A program made the position numbers and the translations under genes. A stretch of 14,645 bases of DNA from an uncultured Eubacteriales bacterium (GTDB lineage: Bacteria; Bacillota_A; Clostridia; Lachnospirales; Lachnospiraceae). Location of the stretch: NCBI GenBank assembly GCA_900321365.1, contig ONVT01000204.1:1-14645 (forward strand), written 5' to 3'. Below the pieces are notes generated by a model. That model worked only from the letters and a program-made list of their open reading frames with translations. It ran no database searches and was not told the origin of the DNA. Positions 1 through 8,330 of the stretch are shown here, piece by piece; within the stretch, counting starts at the first letter, position 1; every line of letters begins with the position of its first letter.

Positions 1-1
1 T

Positions 2-274
2 CATAAAAAGGGTGTCGGTTCCACAAAGAACGGCCGTGATTCCGAGTCCAAGAGGCTTGGCGCCAAGAGAGCGGACGGACAGTTTGTCAAAGCAGGAAAC
101 ATTCTGTACAGACAGCGCGGAACCCACATTCATCCGGGTGAGAACGTTGGTCTTGGCAAGGATGACACTCTGTACGCGAAGGCAGACGGAGTTGTCCATT
201 TTTCCAGACTGGGCAAATATCGTAAGCAGGTCTCCATCATTGTCAGGGAAGAGACCGCAGCTGCGGCTGAGTAA
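2..274 (+). CDS. rpmA: 50S ribosomal protein L27, 3' part
   Basis: Partial at the left edge. The 90 visible residues begin [14 protein letters not shown], which is the start of mature L27, so only the first residues are missing. L27 is a 50S protein whose N-terminal tail reaches towards the peptidyl-transferase centre. The rest fits the family end to end: [33 protein letters not shown], and a short Ala/Glu tail. In many Firmicutes L27 has an extra N-terminal peptide removed by the protease Prp; that region lies outside the window, so it cannot be judged here. It is followed by an intrinsic terminator and then obg, the usual rplU-rpmA-obg order. Identification is secure. Confidence 0.96.
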   Translation, partial: HKKGVGSTKNGRDSESKRLGAKRADGQFVKAGNILYRQRGTHIHPGENVGLGKDDTLYAKADGVVHFSRLGKYRKQVSIIVREETAAAAE

Positions 275-286
275 TCGTTTTGCTAA

Positions 287-1690
<1,404 letters not shown>

Positions 1691-1721
1691 CAGGCTCAGA
1701 AATCTCTGATTTCTGAGCCTG
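1691..1721 (+). other. Perfect 14-bp hairpin directly after obg
   Basis: CAGGCTCAGAAATC (1691-1704) and GATTTCTGAGCCTG (1708-1721) are exact reverse complements with a 3-base loop. The stem starts on the base after the obg stop codon. No T-run follows on the plus strand (GGGTGCGGGAAAAAAG) and none is convincing on the minus strand. It is therefore not a textbook terminator. It could be a factor-dependent or weak terminator, a 3'-end stabiliser, or an RNase processing site between obg and leuS. Confidence 0.7.
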
Positions 1722-1763
1722 GGGTGCGGGAAAAAAGAACATCATTAACCACAGACCAGTTTC

Positions 1764-1770
1764 AGGAGGA
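1764..1770 (+). promoter_or_regulatory. Ribosome binding site of leuS
   Basis: AGGAGGA lies 8 bases before the ATG at 1779. This strong Shine-Dalgarno sequence fixes the leuS start and suggests efficient translation independent of obg. Confidence 0.85.
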
Positions 1771-1778
1771 ACATCAGG

Positions 1779-4202
1779 ATGGCGATTACATACAATCACA
1801 GGGCGATTGAGGAAAAATGGCGCAAAGAGTGGGAGGAGCACCCGATCAATATCGAGGGTGACCGGAAGAAGTATTACTGCCTGGATATGTTCCCGTATCC
1901 GTCCGGCAACGGCCTTCATGTCGGGCACTGGAGAGGTTATGTGATCTCCGATGCCTGGAGCCGTTACAAGATGATGCAGGGCTACTATCTGATCCATCCG
2001 ATGGGATGGGACGCGTTCGGGCTTCCGGCGGAGAACTATGCTATCAAGACCGGACAGCACCCGAGGATTTCCACCGACGCGAATATTAAAAATATCAGAA
2101 AGCAGATCAAACAGATCGCCGCGATCTATGACTGGGACCGTGAAGTAGATACGACAGATCCTTCCTACTATAAATGGACACAGTGGATCTTCGTCCAGCT
2201 GTTCAAACACGGACTGGCCTACGAGAAGGAATATCCGCTGAACTGGTGCCCATCCTGCAAGGCGGTTCTTGCGAATGAAGAGGTGGTCAACGGCTGCTGT
2301 GAGCGCTGCGGAACTGCCGTGACGAAGAAGAACCTTCGCCAGTGGATGCTGAAGATCACCGAGTACGCGGACCGTCTCCTCGAAGGACTGGACGGCCTTG
2401 ACTGGCCGGAAAAGGTCAAGAAGATGCAGACTGACTGGATCGGAAAAAGTTACGGCGCGGAAGTCGATTTTCCCATCGAAGGCAGAGACGAGAAGATCAG
2501 AGTCTACACCACACGTCCGGATACGCTCTACGGCGCGACCTTTATGGTCCTCAGCCCCGAACACGAGCTCACGAAGAGCCTGGCGACGGATGAGACCCGC
2601 GAAGCGGTGGAGAAGTACATCGCGGACGCCGCAAACAAGTCAAACGTGGACCGCATGGCTGTCTCCGACAAGGATAAGACCGGCGTATTCACCGGTTCTT
2701 ACTGCATCAATCCCATGAACGGCGCAAAGATCCCGGTCTGGACCTCCGACTATGTCCTGGCAGATTACGGCACGGGCGCCATCATGTGCGTCCCGGCCCA
2801 CGACGACAGAGACTTCGCCTTCGCGAAGAAATTCGACCTGCCCATCGTCCAGGTTATCTCCCAGGACGGGAAAGAGATCGAAAACATGACCGGGGCAGTC
2901 ACCGCCGTCAGCGGCGTCCTGATCAATTCCGGCGACTGGAACGGCAGGGACTGCGCCGAGATGAAGAAGGAAGCCCCGCATATCGTCGAAAAGATGGGTA
3001 TCGGAAAGGCGACAGTCAACTACAAACTGCGCGACTGGGTTTTTTCCAGGCAGCGTTATTGGGGTGAGCCGATCCCGATCATCCACTGCCCGTCCTGCGG
3101 CAATGTGCCCGTGCCGGAGGAGGATCTTCCGGTCCTGCTTCCTGATGTGAAGAGCTATGAACCCACGGATACCGGTGAATCGCCCCTCGCCCATATGGAT
3201 GACTGGGTGAACTGCACCTGCCCGAAATGTGGCGGCGCGGCGAAGAGGGAGACGAACACCATGCCCCAGTGGGCGGGGTCATCCTGGTATTTCCTGCGCT
3301 ACGTGGATCCGCACAATGACAAAGAGCTTGTTTCCCGCGAGAAAGCGGACAAGTATCTTCCGGTCGACATGTATATCGGAGGCGTGGAGCACGCGGTTCT
3401 CCACCTTCTGTATTCCAGGTTCTGGACTAAGTTCCTGCACGATATCGGCGTCGTGAACTTTGACGAGCCCTTCACCAAGCTCTTCAACCAGGGCATGATC
3501 ACCGGTAAAAACGGCATCAAGATGTCAAAATCCAAGGGAAATGTCATCAGCCCGGACGATCTCGTTGAAGCGTACGGCTGTGACAGCCTGCGCATGTATG
3601 AGCTCTTTGTCGGTCCGCCCGAACTGGACGCGGAATGGGATGACAGAGGAATCGACGGCGTCTACCGTTTCCTTTCCAGGTTCTACAACATGGTCATGGA
3701 AAACAAGGACAGGAAGGATTTTACTCCAAGCCGTGAAATGGAACGCGTACACGCTAAGATGATCGATACGATCAGCCGCCGGTTTGAGAGCTTCTCCCTG
3801 AATACGGTCGTGTCCGGATTCATGGAATACACGAATGCCCTGGTGAAGCTGAACCAGGCAGAGAAAGGAATTGACCACGCTACCCTGGAGGACGCGGTCA
3901 TCATGCTCGCGCCCTTCGCGCCGCATATCGGCGAGGAGCTTTGGAGAGAGCTGGGGCACGACGATTCCGTCTTCCATCAGTCATGGCCTGTTAGCGACGC
4001 CGAGGCGATGAAGGAAGATGAGGTGGAATACCCGGTACAGATGATGGGCAAGACGAAGGTCGTCATCAAGCTTCCGGTGGACGTCACAAAAGAAGAGGCT
4101 CTTGCGAAGGCAAAAGAAGCACTCGGATCGAAACTCGATGGGAAGACCATCCTGAAGGAGATTTTTGTGGCGAAGAAGATCATCAATATCGTGGCGAAGT
4201 AA
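1779..4202 (+). CDS. leuS: Leucine--tRNA ligase
   Basis: Class I aminoacyl-tRNA synthetase that charges tRNA-Leu and edits mischarged norvaline or isoleucine. At 807 aa it matches bacterial LeuRS. Visible landmarks: the HIGH-type motif HVGH (47-50) after FPYPSGNGL; Cys-rich zinc-type motifs starting at C157/C160 (CPSC...CCERC) and C437/C440 (CPSC...CPKC); the CP1 editing domain with TTRPDT (244-249) and GTGAIMCVPAHDDRD (331-345), which carries the conserved editing aspartate; and KMSKS (581-585). A tRNA-binding C-terminal part with FAPHIGEELW follows. The gene lies 88 bases after obg. There is no room for, and no trace of, a T-box leader, which is common before Firmicutes synthetase genes. 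It converges on rqcH with 8 bases between the stops. Confidence 0.99.
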   Translation: MAITYNHRAIEEKWRKEWEEHPINIEGDRKKYYCLDMFPYPSGNGLHVGHWRGYVISDAWSRYKMMQGYYLIHPMGWDAFGLPAENYAIKTGQHPRISTDANIKNIRKQIKQIAAIYDWDREVDTTDPSYYKWTQWIFVQLFKHGLAYEKEYPLNWCPSCKAVLANEEVVNGCCERCGTAVTKKNLRQWMLKITEYADRLLEGLDGLDWPEKVKKMQTDWIGKSYGAEVDFPIEGRDEKIRVYTTRPDTLYGATFMVLSPEHELTKSLATDETREAVEKYIADAANKSNVDRMAVSDKDKTGVFTGSYCINPMNGAKIPVWTSDYVLADYGTGAIMCVPAHDDRDFAFAKKFDLPIVQVISQDGKEIENMTGAVTAVSGVLINSGDWNGRDCAEMKKEAPHIVEKMGIGKATVNYKLRDWVFSRQRYWGEPIPIIHCPSCGNVPVPEEDLPVLLPDVKSYEPTDTGESPLAHMDDWVNCTCPKCGGAAKRETNTMPQWAGSSWYFLRYVDPHNDKELVSREKADKYLPVDMYIGGVEHAVLHLLYSRFWTKFLHDIGVVNFDEPFTKLFNQGMITGKNGIKMSKSKGNVISPDDLVEAYGCDSLRMYELFVGPPELDAEWDDRGIDGVYRFLSRFYNMVMENKDRKDFTPSREMERVHAKMIDTISRRFESFSLNTVVSGFMEYTNALVKLNQAEKGIDHATLEDAVIMLAPFAPHIGEELWRELGHDDSVFHQSWPVSDAEAMKEDEVEYPVQMMGKTKVVIKLPVDVTKEEALAKAKEALGSKLDGKTILKEIFVAKKIINIVAK

Positions 4203-4210
4203 AAAGCACT

Positions 4211-5968
4211 TCACTCGATCAGCGTAAGAAGCGAGATGTCCGGTCGGACAGCCATCGAGAAATTCGTGTAGTAGACCACAAAGCCCGGTTTTGCCCCGTT
4301 TGGCTTCTTCACCTCCCGGCGCTGGACATAGTCGATCTCGACTTTGTCCGCGTCACGGGCGCTGGAATACCAGGCGGCCGCAGCGGCGGCCAGCTCGAAG
4401 ACATGATCCGGGAGGTCCTGTCCGTCTTTCCTTCTGGCGATGACATGTGATCCCGGCGCTTTCTTCGAATGAAACCACCAGTCGGACGCGTTGGCAAACC
4501 GGAAGGTAAGCTCATCGTTCTGCAGATTGTTCTTTCCGATATAGATATCATACCCATCCTGCGTGCGGTAGTGCCAGGGGCGGGACTTTTCGGGGCGCGA
4601 CGCCCCCTTCTTTTTCTGCGTGTCATGACGCCTGAGATATCCGGACTGAATCAGCTCTTCCCGGATCTGGTTCAGGTCCGCCTCACTCTGCGCCTGGTCG
4701 AGGAAAGTCCTGATGGACTCCAGCTGATCCACATCCGCCTGCGTCTGGGAGATCAGCTCATTCAGCGCCTCATAGGTACGCTTGAGCTTCTCGTATTTAT
4801 CATAATAGCGCTGCGCATTCTCCGTGGCCGACTTGTTCGGGTCAAGCGTGATCTTCACCTCTGAGTCATTATCATAATAATTCGGTACAGTGACACTGGA
4901 GGCACCCGGCTCGATGTTGTAGAGCCAGGTATGGAGCAGTTCTCCGTAAAGCCGGTATTTGTCTCTTTTGTCCGTATCCTTCAGCTGGCGGCTCTGCAGA
5001 TCCAGCTTGCGGGATTCGCGCTCGAGCATCGTGGTGACAAGATGGCGCAGATCCGCGCTTTTCTGGCGGATGCGGGAAGCGGCGTTCTTCTGGGCGTAAT
5101 AAGTCTCCAGAACCTCTGATATGGACCCGAACCTCTTTGAAGCCAGATCCTTGTACATCGTAAGCTCGACAGAGGAGAACTCCACCGGGATGCCGTCCGC
5201 GTCATAGATGATATTCGGTTCAAAATGACCTTCGGAAACATCCTCCATCAGCTGCAGAAAAATCCTGCAAAGATGCAGCAGCTCATCCTCACCCGTGTCC
5301 TTCGCGCTCTGTTCACTCTCCAGATCCGCCCGGCAGCAAAGCTCCTGTGCCATGACAGGGCTGATTCCGGTGAATGTCATGTAGAGTGCCTTGTACAGGG
5401 GCTGCGGCTTCGAAGAGAGGGCGGAGAGAAACGCCTGCCTGGTAACAGAAAGCGGATCCAGCTTCTCCTGCGTCACCGGGATAAAGTATTCCCTGCCCGG
5501 CAGCACCTCACGGACCGACGAGGTCTGCGCTGAGATATGCTTGAGCGAGTCGATGATCATCCCCCTGTCATCACAGAAGATCAGGTTCGAGTGCTTGCCC
5601 ATCAGCTCCAGGATCAGATCCTTCCGCTTCAGGTCGCCCATCTCGTCATAGTGTTCTATCTCAAAATGAATAATCCGCTCCAGAGAAGGCTGCCACACGC
5701 GGACAATCTTGCCGTTTCCGATATGCTTGCGCAGAAGCATGCAGAAATTCGGAGCCTTCATCGGGCTGAGTTTATTCTTATCCGTAAAATAGATCAGCGG
5801 AAGAGAAGCGGAAGCCGAGAGCAGGATTCTCCTCTGGCCGCCCGTCGTCTTCACCGTCAGCATGATCTCATCTGCCTCCGGCTGCGCAATCTTGTTAATC
5901 CGCGCTCCGCAAAGCTCTAAATTCATTTCCGCGACAATATTCGCAACGGCTGTTCCATCCAGTGCCAT
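4211..5968 (-). CDS. rqcH: Ribosome quality control factor RqcH (NFACT / Rqc2 homolog)
   Basis: 585 aa; the bacterial Rqc2/NEMF homolog, once annotated as fibronectin-binding protein A. It binds obstructed 50S subunits with peptidyl-tRNA and drives C-terminal alanine tailing of stalled chains. Layout: an NFACT-N domain (about 1-200; LDGTAVANIVAEM, RINKIAQPEADEI, FCMLLRKHI), a middle HhH and coiled-coil region (about 200-450, charged), and NFACT-R (about 465-575; YIGKNNLQNDELTFRFA, DWWFHSKKAPGSHVI). In Bacillus RqcH the functional pair is Asp97-Arg98; here it is Glu97-Arg98. The start ATG has GTGAGG upstream. The gene is divergent from yicC and convergent with leuS. It is cytoplasmic: no signal peptide is seen, and the adhesin label for this family reflects older annotation. 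Confidence 0.95.
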   Translation of the reverse strand: MALDGTAVANIVAEMNLELCGARINKIAQPEADEIMLTVKTTGGQRRILLSASASLPLIYFTDKNKLSPMKAPNFCMLLRKHIGNGKIVRVWQPSLERIIHFEIEHYDEMGDLKRKDLILELMGKHSNLIFCDDRGMIIDSLKHISAQTSSVREVLPGREYFIPVTQEKLDPLSVTRQAFLSALSSKPQPLYKALYMTFTGISPVMAQELCCRADLESEQSAKDTGEDELLHLCRIFLQLMEDVSEGHFEPNIIYDADGIPVEFSSVELTMYKDLASKRFGSISEVLETYYAQKNAASRIRQKSADLRHLVTTMLERESRKLDLQSRQLKDTDKRDKYRLYGELLHTWLYNIEPGASSVTVPNYYDNDSEVKITLDPNKSATENAQRYYDKYEKLKRTYEALNELISQTQADVDQLESIRTFLDQAQSEADLNQIREELIQSGYLRRHDTQKKKGASRPEKSRPWHYRTQDGYDIYIGKNNLQNDELTFRFANASDWWFHSKKAPGSHVIARRKDGQDLPDHVFELAAAAAAWYSSARDADKVEIDYVQRREVKKPNGAKPGFVVYYTNFSMAVRPDISLLTLIE

Positions 5969-6000
5969 GTGGTATACCTCACAGTAGTTTTAACGTTCAA

Positions 6001-6037
6001 GTCACACCCTCAGCCGCGGGAGGAGGCGGGGTGTGAC
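6001..6037. repeat. Inverted repeat R1 (GTCACACCC ... GGGTGTGAC)
   Basis: GTCACACCC (6001-6009) and GGGTGTGAC (6029-6037) are exact reverse complements around a GC-rich 19-base centre that can add a short CCGC/GCGG pairing. The site would fall in the 5' leader of rqcH on the minus strand and upstream of the yicC promoter. Its core (6011-6037) is similar in the same orientation to R2. It could be an operator or an RNA hairpin. Confidence 0.65.
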
Positions 6038-6064
6038 GAAACGGTTTTATATGATGATACCACA

Positions 6065-6094
6065 TTGACTTTAAAAGAGCCATTGACTTATAAT
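6065..6094 (+). promoter_or_regulatory. Sigma-A type promoter of the yicC operon
   Basis: TTGACT (6065-6070, -35) and TATAAT (6089-6094, perfect -10) are 18 bases apart, in locally AT-rich sequence. Transcription should start near 6101, giving a leader of roughly 95 bases before yicC. The 9-base word CATTGACTT occurs twice (6063-6071 and 6081-6089); the second copy abuts the -10. Confidence 0.85.
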
Positions 6095-6124
6095 GTTTTC
6101 TGTATCTTTATGTTTTCACGAACA

Positions 6125-6171
6125 TTACATGTCCCACAGCCGCAGGAATGGCGGAGGTGTGTGACATGTAA
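6125..6171 (+). repeat. Leader hairpin R2 upstream of yicC
   Basis: TTACATGTC (6125-6133) pairs perfectly with GACATGTAA (6163-6171), with further CACA/TGTG and GCC/GGC pairing inside. It lies within the predicted yicC leader, ending 25 bases before the ATG and 10 bases before the weak ribosome binding site. No T-run follows, so it is not an intrinsic terminator. Its core (6137-6165) resembles R1: both share CAGCCGC, then GGA, GGCGG and GTGTGAC. Confidence 0.65.
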
Positions 6172-6196
6172 CTACACGAACAAAGGCTGACAGAAC

Positions 6197-7075
6197 ATGA
6201 TCAAAAGCATGACCGGCTTCGGACGCGGGGAACACGCATCCGAAACCCTGAAATTCACGGTTGAGATGAAGAGTGTCAACCACCGCTATCTCGACTCGAA
6301 CGTGAGAATCCCGAAGGAGTACGCGTTTCTGGACACCTCGATCCGCTCTGAGCTGAAGAAGTATCTCGGACGGGGCAAGGTCGATGTCTTCGTCACCTAC
6401 GAGATTCTCGGCGAGGCAGAATACAACCTGCAGTTCAATGAACATCTCGCACAGGAATATGTCGACGCCTACACAAAGATGGCAGAGCATTTTCATCTGG
6501 AGAACGATCTCACCGTCTCGAGACTGGGGGCGCAGCCGGAGATCTTCCGCCTGAAGCAGGACTCCATGGATGAGGACGAAGTCTGGGGGATTCTGAGAGA
6601 AGCCGTGGATCGTGCGCTCGGGATGCTGGTGGAGGCGAGAAAGAGAGAAGGCGCCAACCTGAAGGAGGACCTCATCCAGAAGCTCGAACATATGAGAAAG
6701 CTCACAGAGGCCATCAGGAAACGGTATCCCGAGATCATCGCCGCCTATGAGGAACGTCTGAAAGAGAAGATTTCCACTCTTCTGAATGACAATCAGATCG
6801 ATGAGAGCCGCCTGGCGGCTGAGGTGGTGCTGTTCGCCGACAAGCTGGCGACGGATGAGGAGACGGTTCGCCTCAGGAGCCATATCGATACCATGCAGAA
6901 AGAGCTGGAAAAGGGAGATGACATCGGAAGAAAGCTGGACTTCATCGCCCAGGAGATGAACCGCGAGGCGAACACCATCCTCTCCAAGGCAAATGACCTC
7001 GATACGAGCAACCTCGCGATTGATCTGAAGACGGTCATCGAGAAGATTCGGGAACAGGTACAGAATATTGAATAG
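6197..7075 (+). CDS. yicC: YicC/YloC family endoribonuclease
   Basis: 292 aa. The family N-terminal signature IKSMTGFGRGE opens the protein (YicC-like N domain, about 1-155). The C-terminal DUF1732 part (about 205-292) ends in GRKLDFIAQEMNREANTILSKAND and a tail EKIREQVQNIE, all typical. Members in E. coli (YicC) and Bacillus (YloC) are endoribonucleases acting on RNA in the cytoplasm. The ATG at 6197 is preceded by AAAGG with a 10-base gap, a modest site. This is the first gene of a compact run with remA, gmk, rpoZ and rimO, the same start of operon as Bacillus yloC-remA-gmk-rpoZ. Transcription is expected from the promoter at 6065-6094 through a structured leader. Confidence 0.95.
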   Translation: MIKSMTGFGRGEHASETLKFTVEMKSVNHRYLDSNVRIPKEYAFLDTSIRSELKKYLGRGKVDVFVTYEILGEAEYNLQFNEHLAQEYVDAYTKMAEHFHLENDLTVSRLGAQPEIFRLKQDSMDEDEVWGILREAVDRALGMLVEARKREGANLKEDLIQKLEHMRKLTEAIRKRYPEIIAAYEERLKEKISTLLNDNQIDESRLAAEVVLFADKLATDEETVRLRSHIDTMQKELEKGDDIGRKLDFIAQEMNREANTILSKANDLDTSNLAIDLKTVIEKIREQVQNIE

Positions 7076-7334
7076 TCAGTTTATCAATGTCGGTTTCGGC
7101 AATCTGGTCAATTCGGACAAGATCATCTCCATCGTGAGTCCGGACGCGGCGCCGATCAAACGGCTTGTCCAGCGGGCCAGGGAGCAGGATAAGGTGGTGG
7201 ACGCAACGGCCGGGCGGAAAACAAAGGCCGTCATCGTCTGTGAAAATGACAGGATTGTTCTTTCAAGCCTGGTGCCGGACACCATTGGAAGAAGGCTCGT
7301 GGGAGCGCCCGCACTGATCGGGCAGGGAGGCTGA
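7068..7334 (+). CDS. remA: RemA-like regulatory protein (DUF370)
   Basis: 88 aa, TTG start, overlapping the last 8 bases of yicC. The N-terminus FINVGFGNLVNSDKIISIVSPDAAPIKRL is the family hallmark, and TTG at 7068 gives the same N-terminal spacing as Bacillus RemA. There is no ATG in a suitable place and only a weak upstream purine run (ACAGG), so translational coupling to yicC is likely. In Bacillus RemA is a DNA-binding activator of biofilm matrix genes that forms higher-order oligomers. Its targets in a Lachnospiraceae-like host cannot be read from the sequence. The basic stretch RAREQDKVVDATAGRKTKAV and the conserved order before gmk support the call. Confidence 0.93.
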   Translation: MNSQFINVGFGNLVNSDKIISIVSPDAAPIKRLVQRAREQDKVVDATAGRKTKAVIVCENDRIVLSSLVPDTIGRRLVGAPALIGQGG

Positions 7335-7336
7335 AG

Positions 7337-7975
7337 ATGAAGACAAGAGGAAGCCTGATCGTTCTGTCCGGCTTTGCCGGCGTCGGAAAGGGAACCGTCC
7401 TGAGGTCACTTTTTGAAACGCAGGAGGGATACGCGTATTCGGTGTCAGCCACGACGCGTTCTCCCCGACCGGGCGAGGTGGACGGTGTCCATTATTTCTT
7501 CGTAACGAAAGAACGTTTCGAGGAGATGATCAGGAACAATGAACTGCTCGAACACGCGTCTTATGTCGGGAACTATTACGGGACGCCGAAATCGTATGTG
7601 GAGAAAAAGCTTGAGGAGGGGTTTGACGTCATCCTCGAGATCGAGGTTCTGGGAGCCCTGGAAATCAAGAAGAAGGTCCCGGATGCCGTACTGATCTATA
7701 TGCTTCCGCCTGATGCGAAGACCCTGTACCAGAGGCTGAAGGGCAGGGGAACCGAGACGGATGAGGTTATCTGGAAACGCATGCGCCGTGCTGCCCAGGA
7801 GGCGTTAAGCGTCGGGGAATATGATTACATCATTGTCAATGACGATGCCGACGAATGTGCCGCCAGGCTCCACACACTGATCCGCGCCCAGCGCCAGAGG
7901 GTGAGGAGTAACCTCCCCTTCATTCAGAATTTGCAGGAAGAACTAAGGGATCTGCCAGAAAAGGAGAGTAACTAA
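7337..7975 (+). CDS. gmk: Guanylate kinase
   Basis: 212 aa. It phosphorylates GMP to GDP with ATP, feeding GTP and (p)ppGpp pools. The P-loop GFAGVGKGT lies at residues 12-20, followed by the GMP-binding run SATTRSPRPGEVDGVHYFF, then YYGTPKSYVE, and the lid-region RLKGRGTE. The usual GPSG(A/V)GKG loop reads GFAGVGKG here, and the conserved E-V-Q-G-A segment reads EVLGA (Gln to Leu). Both look tolerable but deserve comparison. The ATG is 2 bases after the remA stop, with GGGAGG (7325-7330) as ribosome binding site. The C-terminus is a charged tail slightly longer than in many homologs. Confidence 0.97.
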   Translation: MKTRGSLIVLSGFAGVGKGTVLRSLFETQEGYAYSVSATTRSPRPGEVDGVHYFFVTKERFEEMIRNNELLEHASYVGNYYGTPKSYVEKKLEEGFDVILEIEVLGALEIKKKVPDAVLIYMLPPDAKTLYQRLKGRGTETDEVIWKRMRRAAQEALSVGEYDYIIVNDDADECAARLHTLIRAQRQRVRSNLPFIQNLQEELRDLPEKESN

Positions 7976-7976
7976 C

Positions 7977-8330
7977 ATGCTGCATCCATCCTACACGGAA
8001 CTTATGAAGATTATCAACCAGGATTCGGAGGACGATACCCCCGTGATCAATTCGCGCTATTCGATCGTGATGGCAACCGCCAAGCGTGCCAGGCAGATCA
8101 TCGGCGATGAGAAGCGCGGCGCCTTCCCGGACGGGAAGAAGCCCCTCTCTGAGGCCGTCAGCGAACTGGAAGACGGGCTGATCCGCATCGTATCCAGAGA
8201 TGAAGGCCTTGAGGACGCGAAAGAGATCTCGAGGATGGTTGACCGTTTTGTTGAAAACAATGTCCCGACGAGCCGGGAAGCGCAGGAGATTCTCGATGAG
8301 AGAGCCCGGGAGGCGGAAGAGGTCCAGTGA
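7977..8330 (+). CDS. rpoZ: DNA-directed RNA polymerase subunit omega
   Basis: 117 aa. The omega core is in the first ~60-70 residues: MLHPSYTELMKIIN, then the signature NSRYSIVMATAKRARQIIGD and a SEAVSELEDG segment. Omega aids RNA polymerase assembly. After the core comes a charged, probably helical tail of about 45 residues (RMVDRFVENNVPTSREAQEI...), making it clearly longer than Bacillus omega. The ATG is one base after the gmk stop, with AAGGAGAG (7961-7968) as the binding site. The stop overlaps the GTG of rimO by four bases. The position after gmk matches both Bacillus and proteobacterial order. Confidence 0.94.
   Translation: MLHPSYTELMKIINQDSEDDTPVINSRYSIVMATAKRARQIIGDEKRGAFPDGKKPLSEAVSELEDGLIRIVSRDEGLEDAKEISRMVDRFVENNVPTSREAQEILDERAREAEEVQ

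Larger units (their letters stand above)
5969..6196. other. Divergent intergenic control region rqcH/yicC
   Basis: This 228-base non-coding stretch separates two divergent genes. From left to right it holds the rqcH ribosome binding site, a 9-bp inverted repeat (6001-6037), a possible but weak leftward -10 (TATAAA read on the minus strand, 6046-6051) with a poor -35, the strong rightward promoter (6065-6094), and a second hairpin in the yicC leader (6125-6171). A small open frame across it starts with GTG and overlaps all these signals, so it is not called. Confidence 0.7.

Noticed and set aside
1721..1730. The word GGGGTGCGGG, also present at 294-303
   Set aside because: A 10-base match between two GC-rich intergenic spots, once inside a terminator stem and once outside any stem; chance is adequate.
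1691..1778. T-box leader for leuS
   Set aside because: The gap is too short for a T-box and has no TGGNACC-type antiterminator sequence.
4196..4212. GAAGT/ACTTC as a bidirectional terminator
   Set aside because: A 5-bp AT-rich stem without a following T-run is too weak to call.
6001..6037. CRP-type operator, because of TCACA and TGTGA words
   Set aside because: The half-sites are in the inverse order and 27 bases apart; the arrangement fits a hairpin better than a CRP site.
5969..6190. A 73-codon frame in the rqcH-yicC gap
   Set aside because: It begins with GTG without a ribosome binding site and overlaps the promoter and both inverted repeats; its composition looks non-coding.
6125..6883. 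A 252-codon minus-strand open frame opposite yicC
   Set aside because: It is antisense to a conserved YicC protein, runs through the yicC leader hairpin, and shows no protein-family features.
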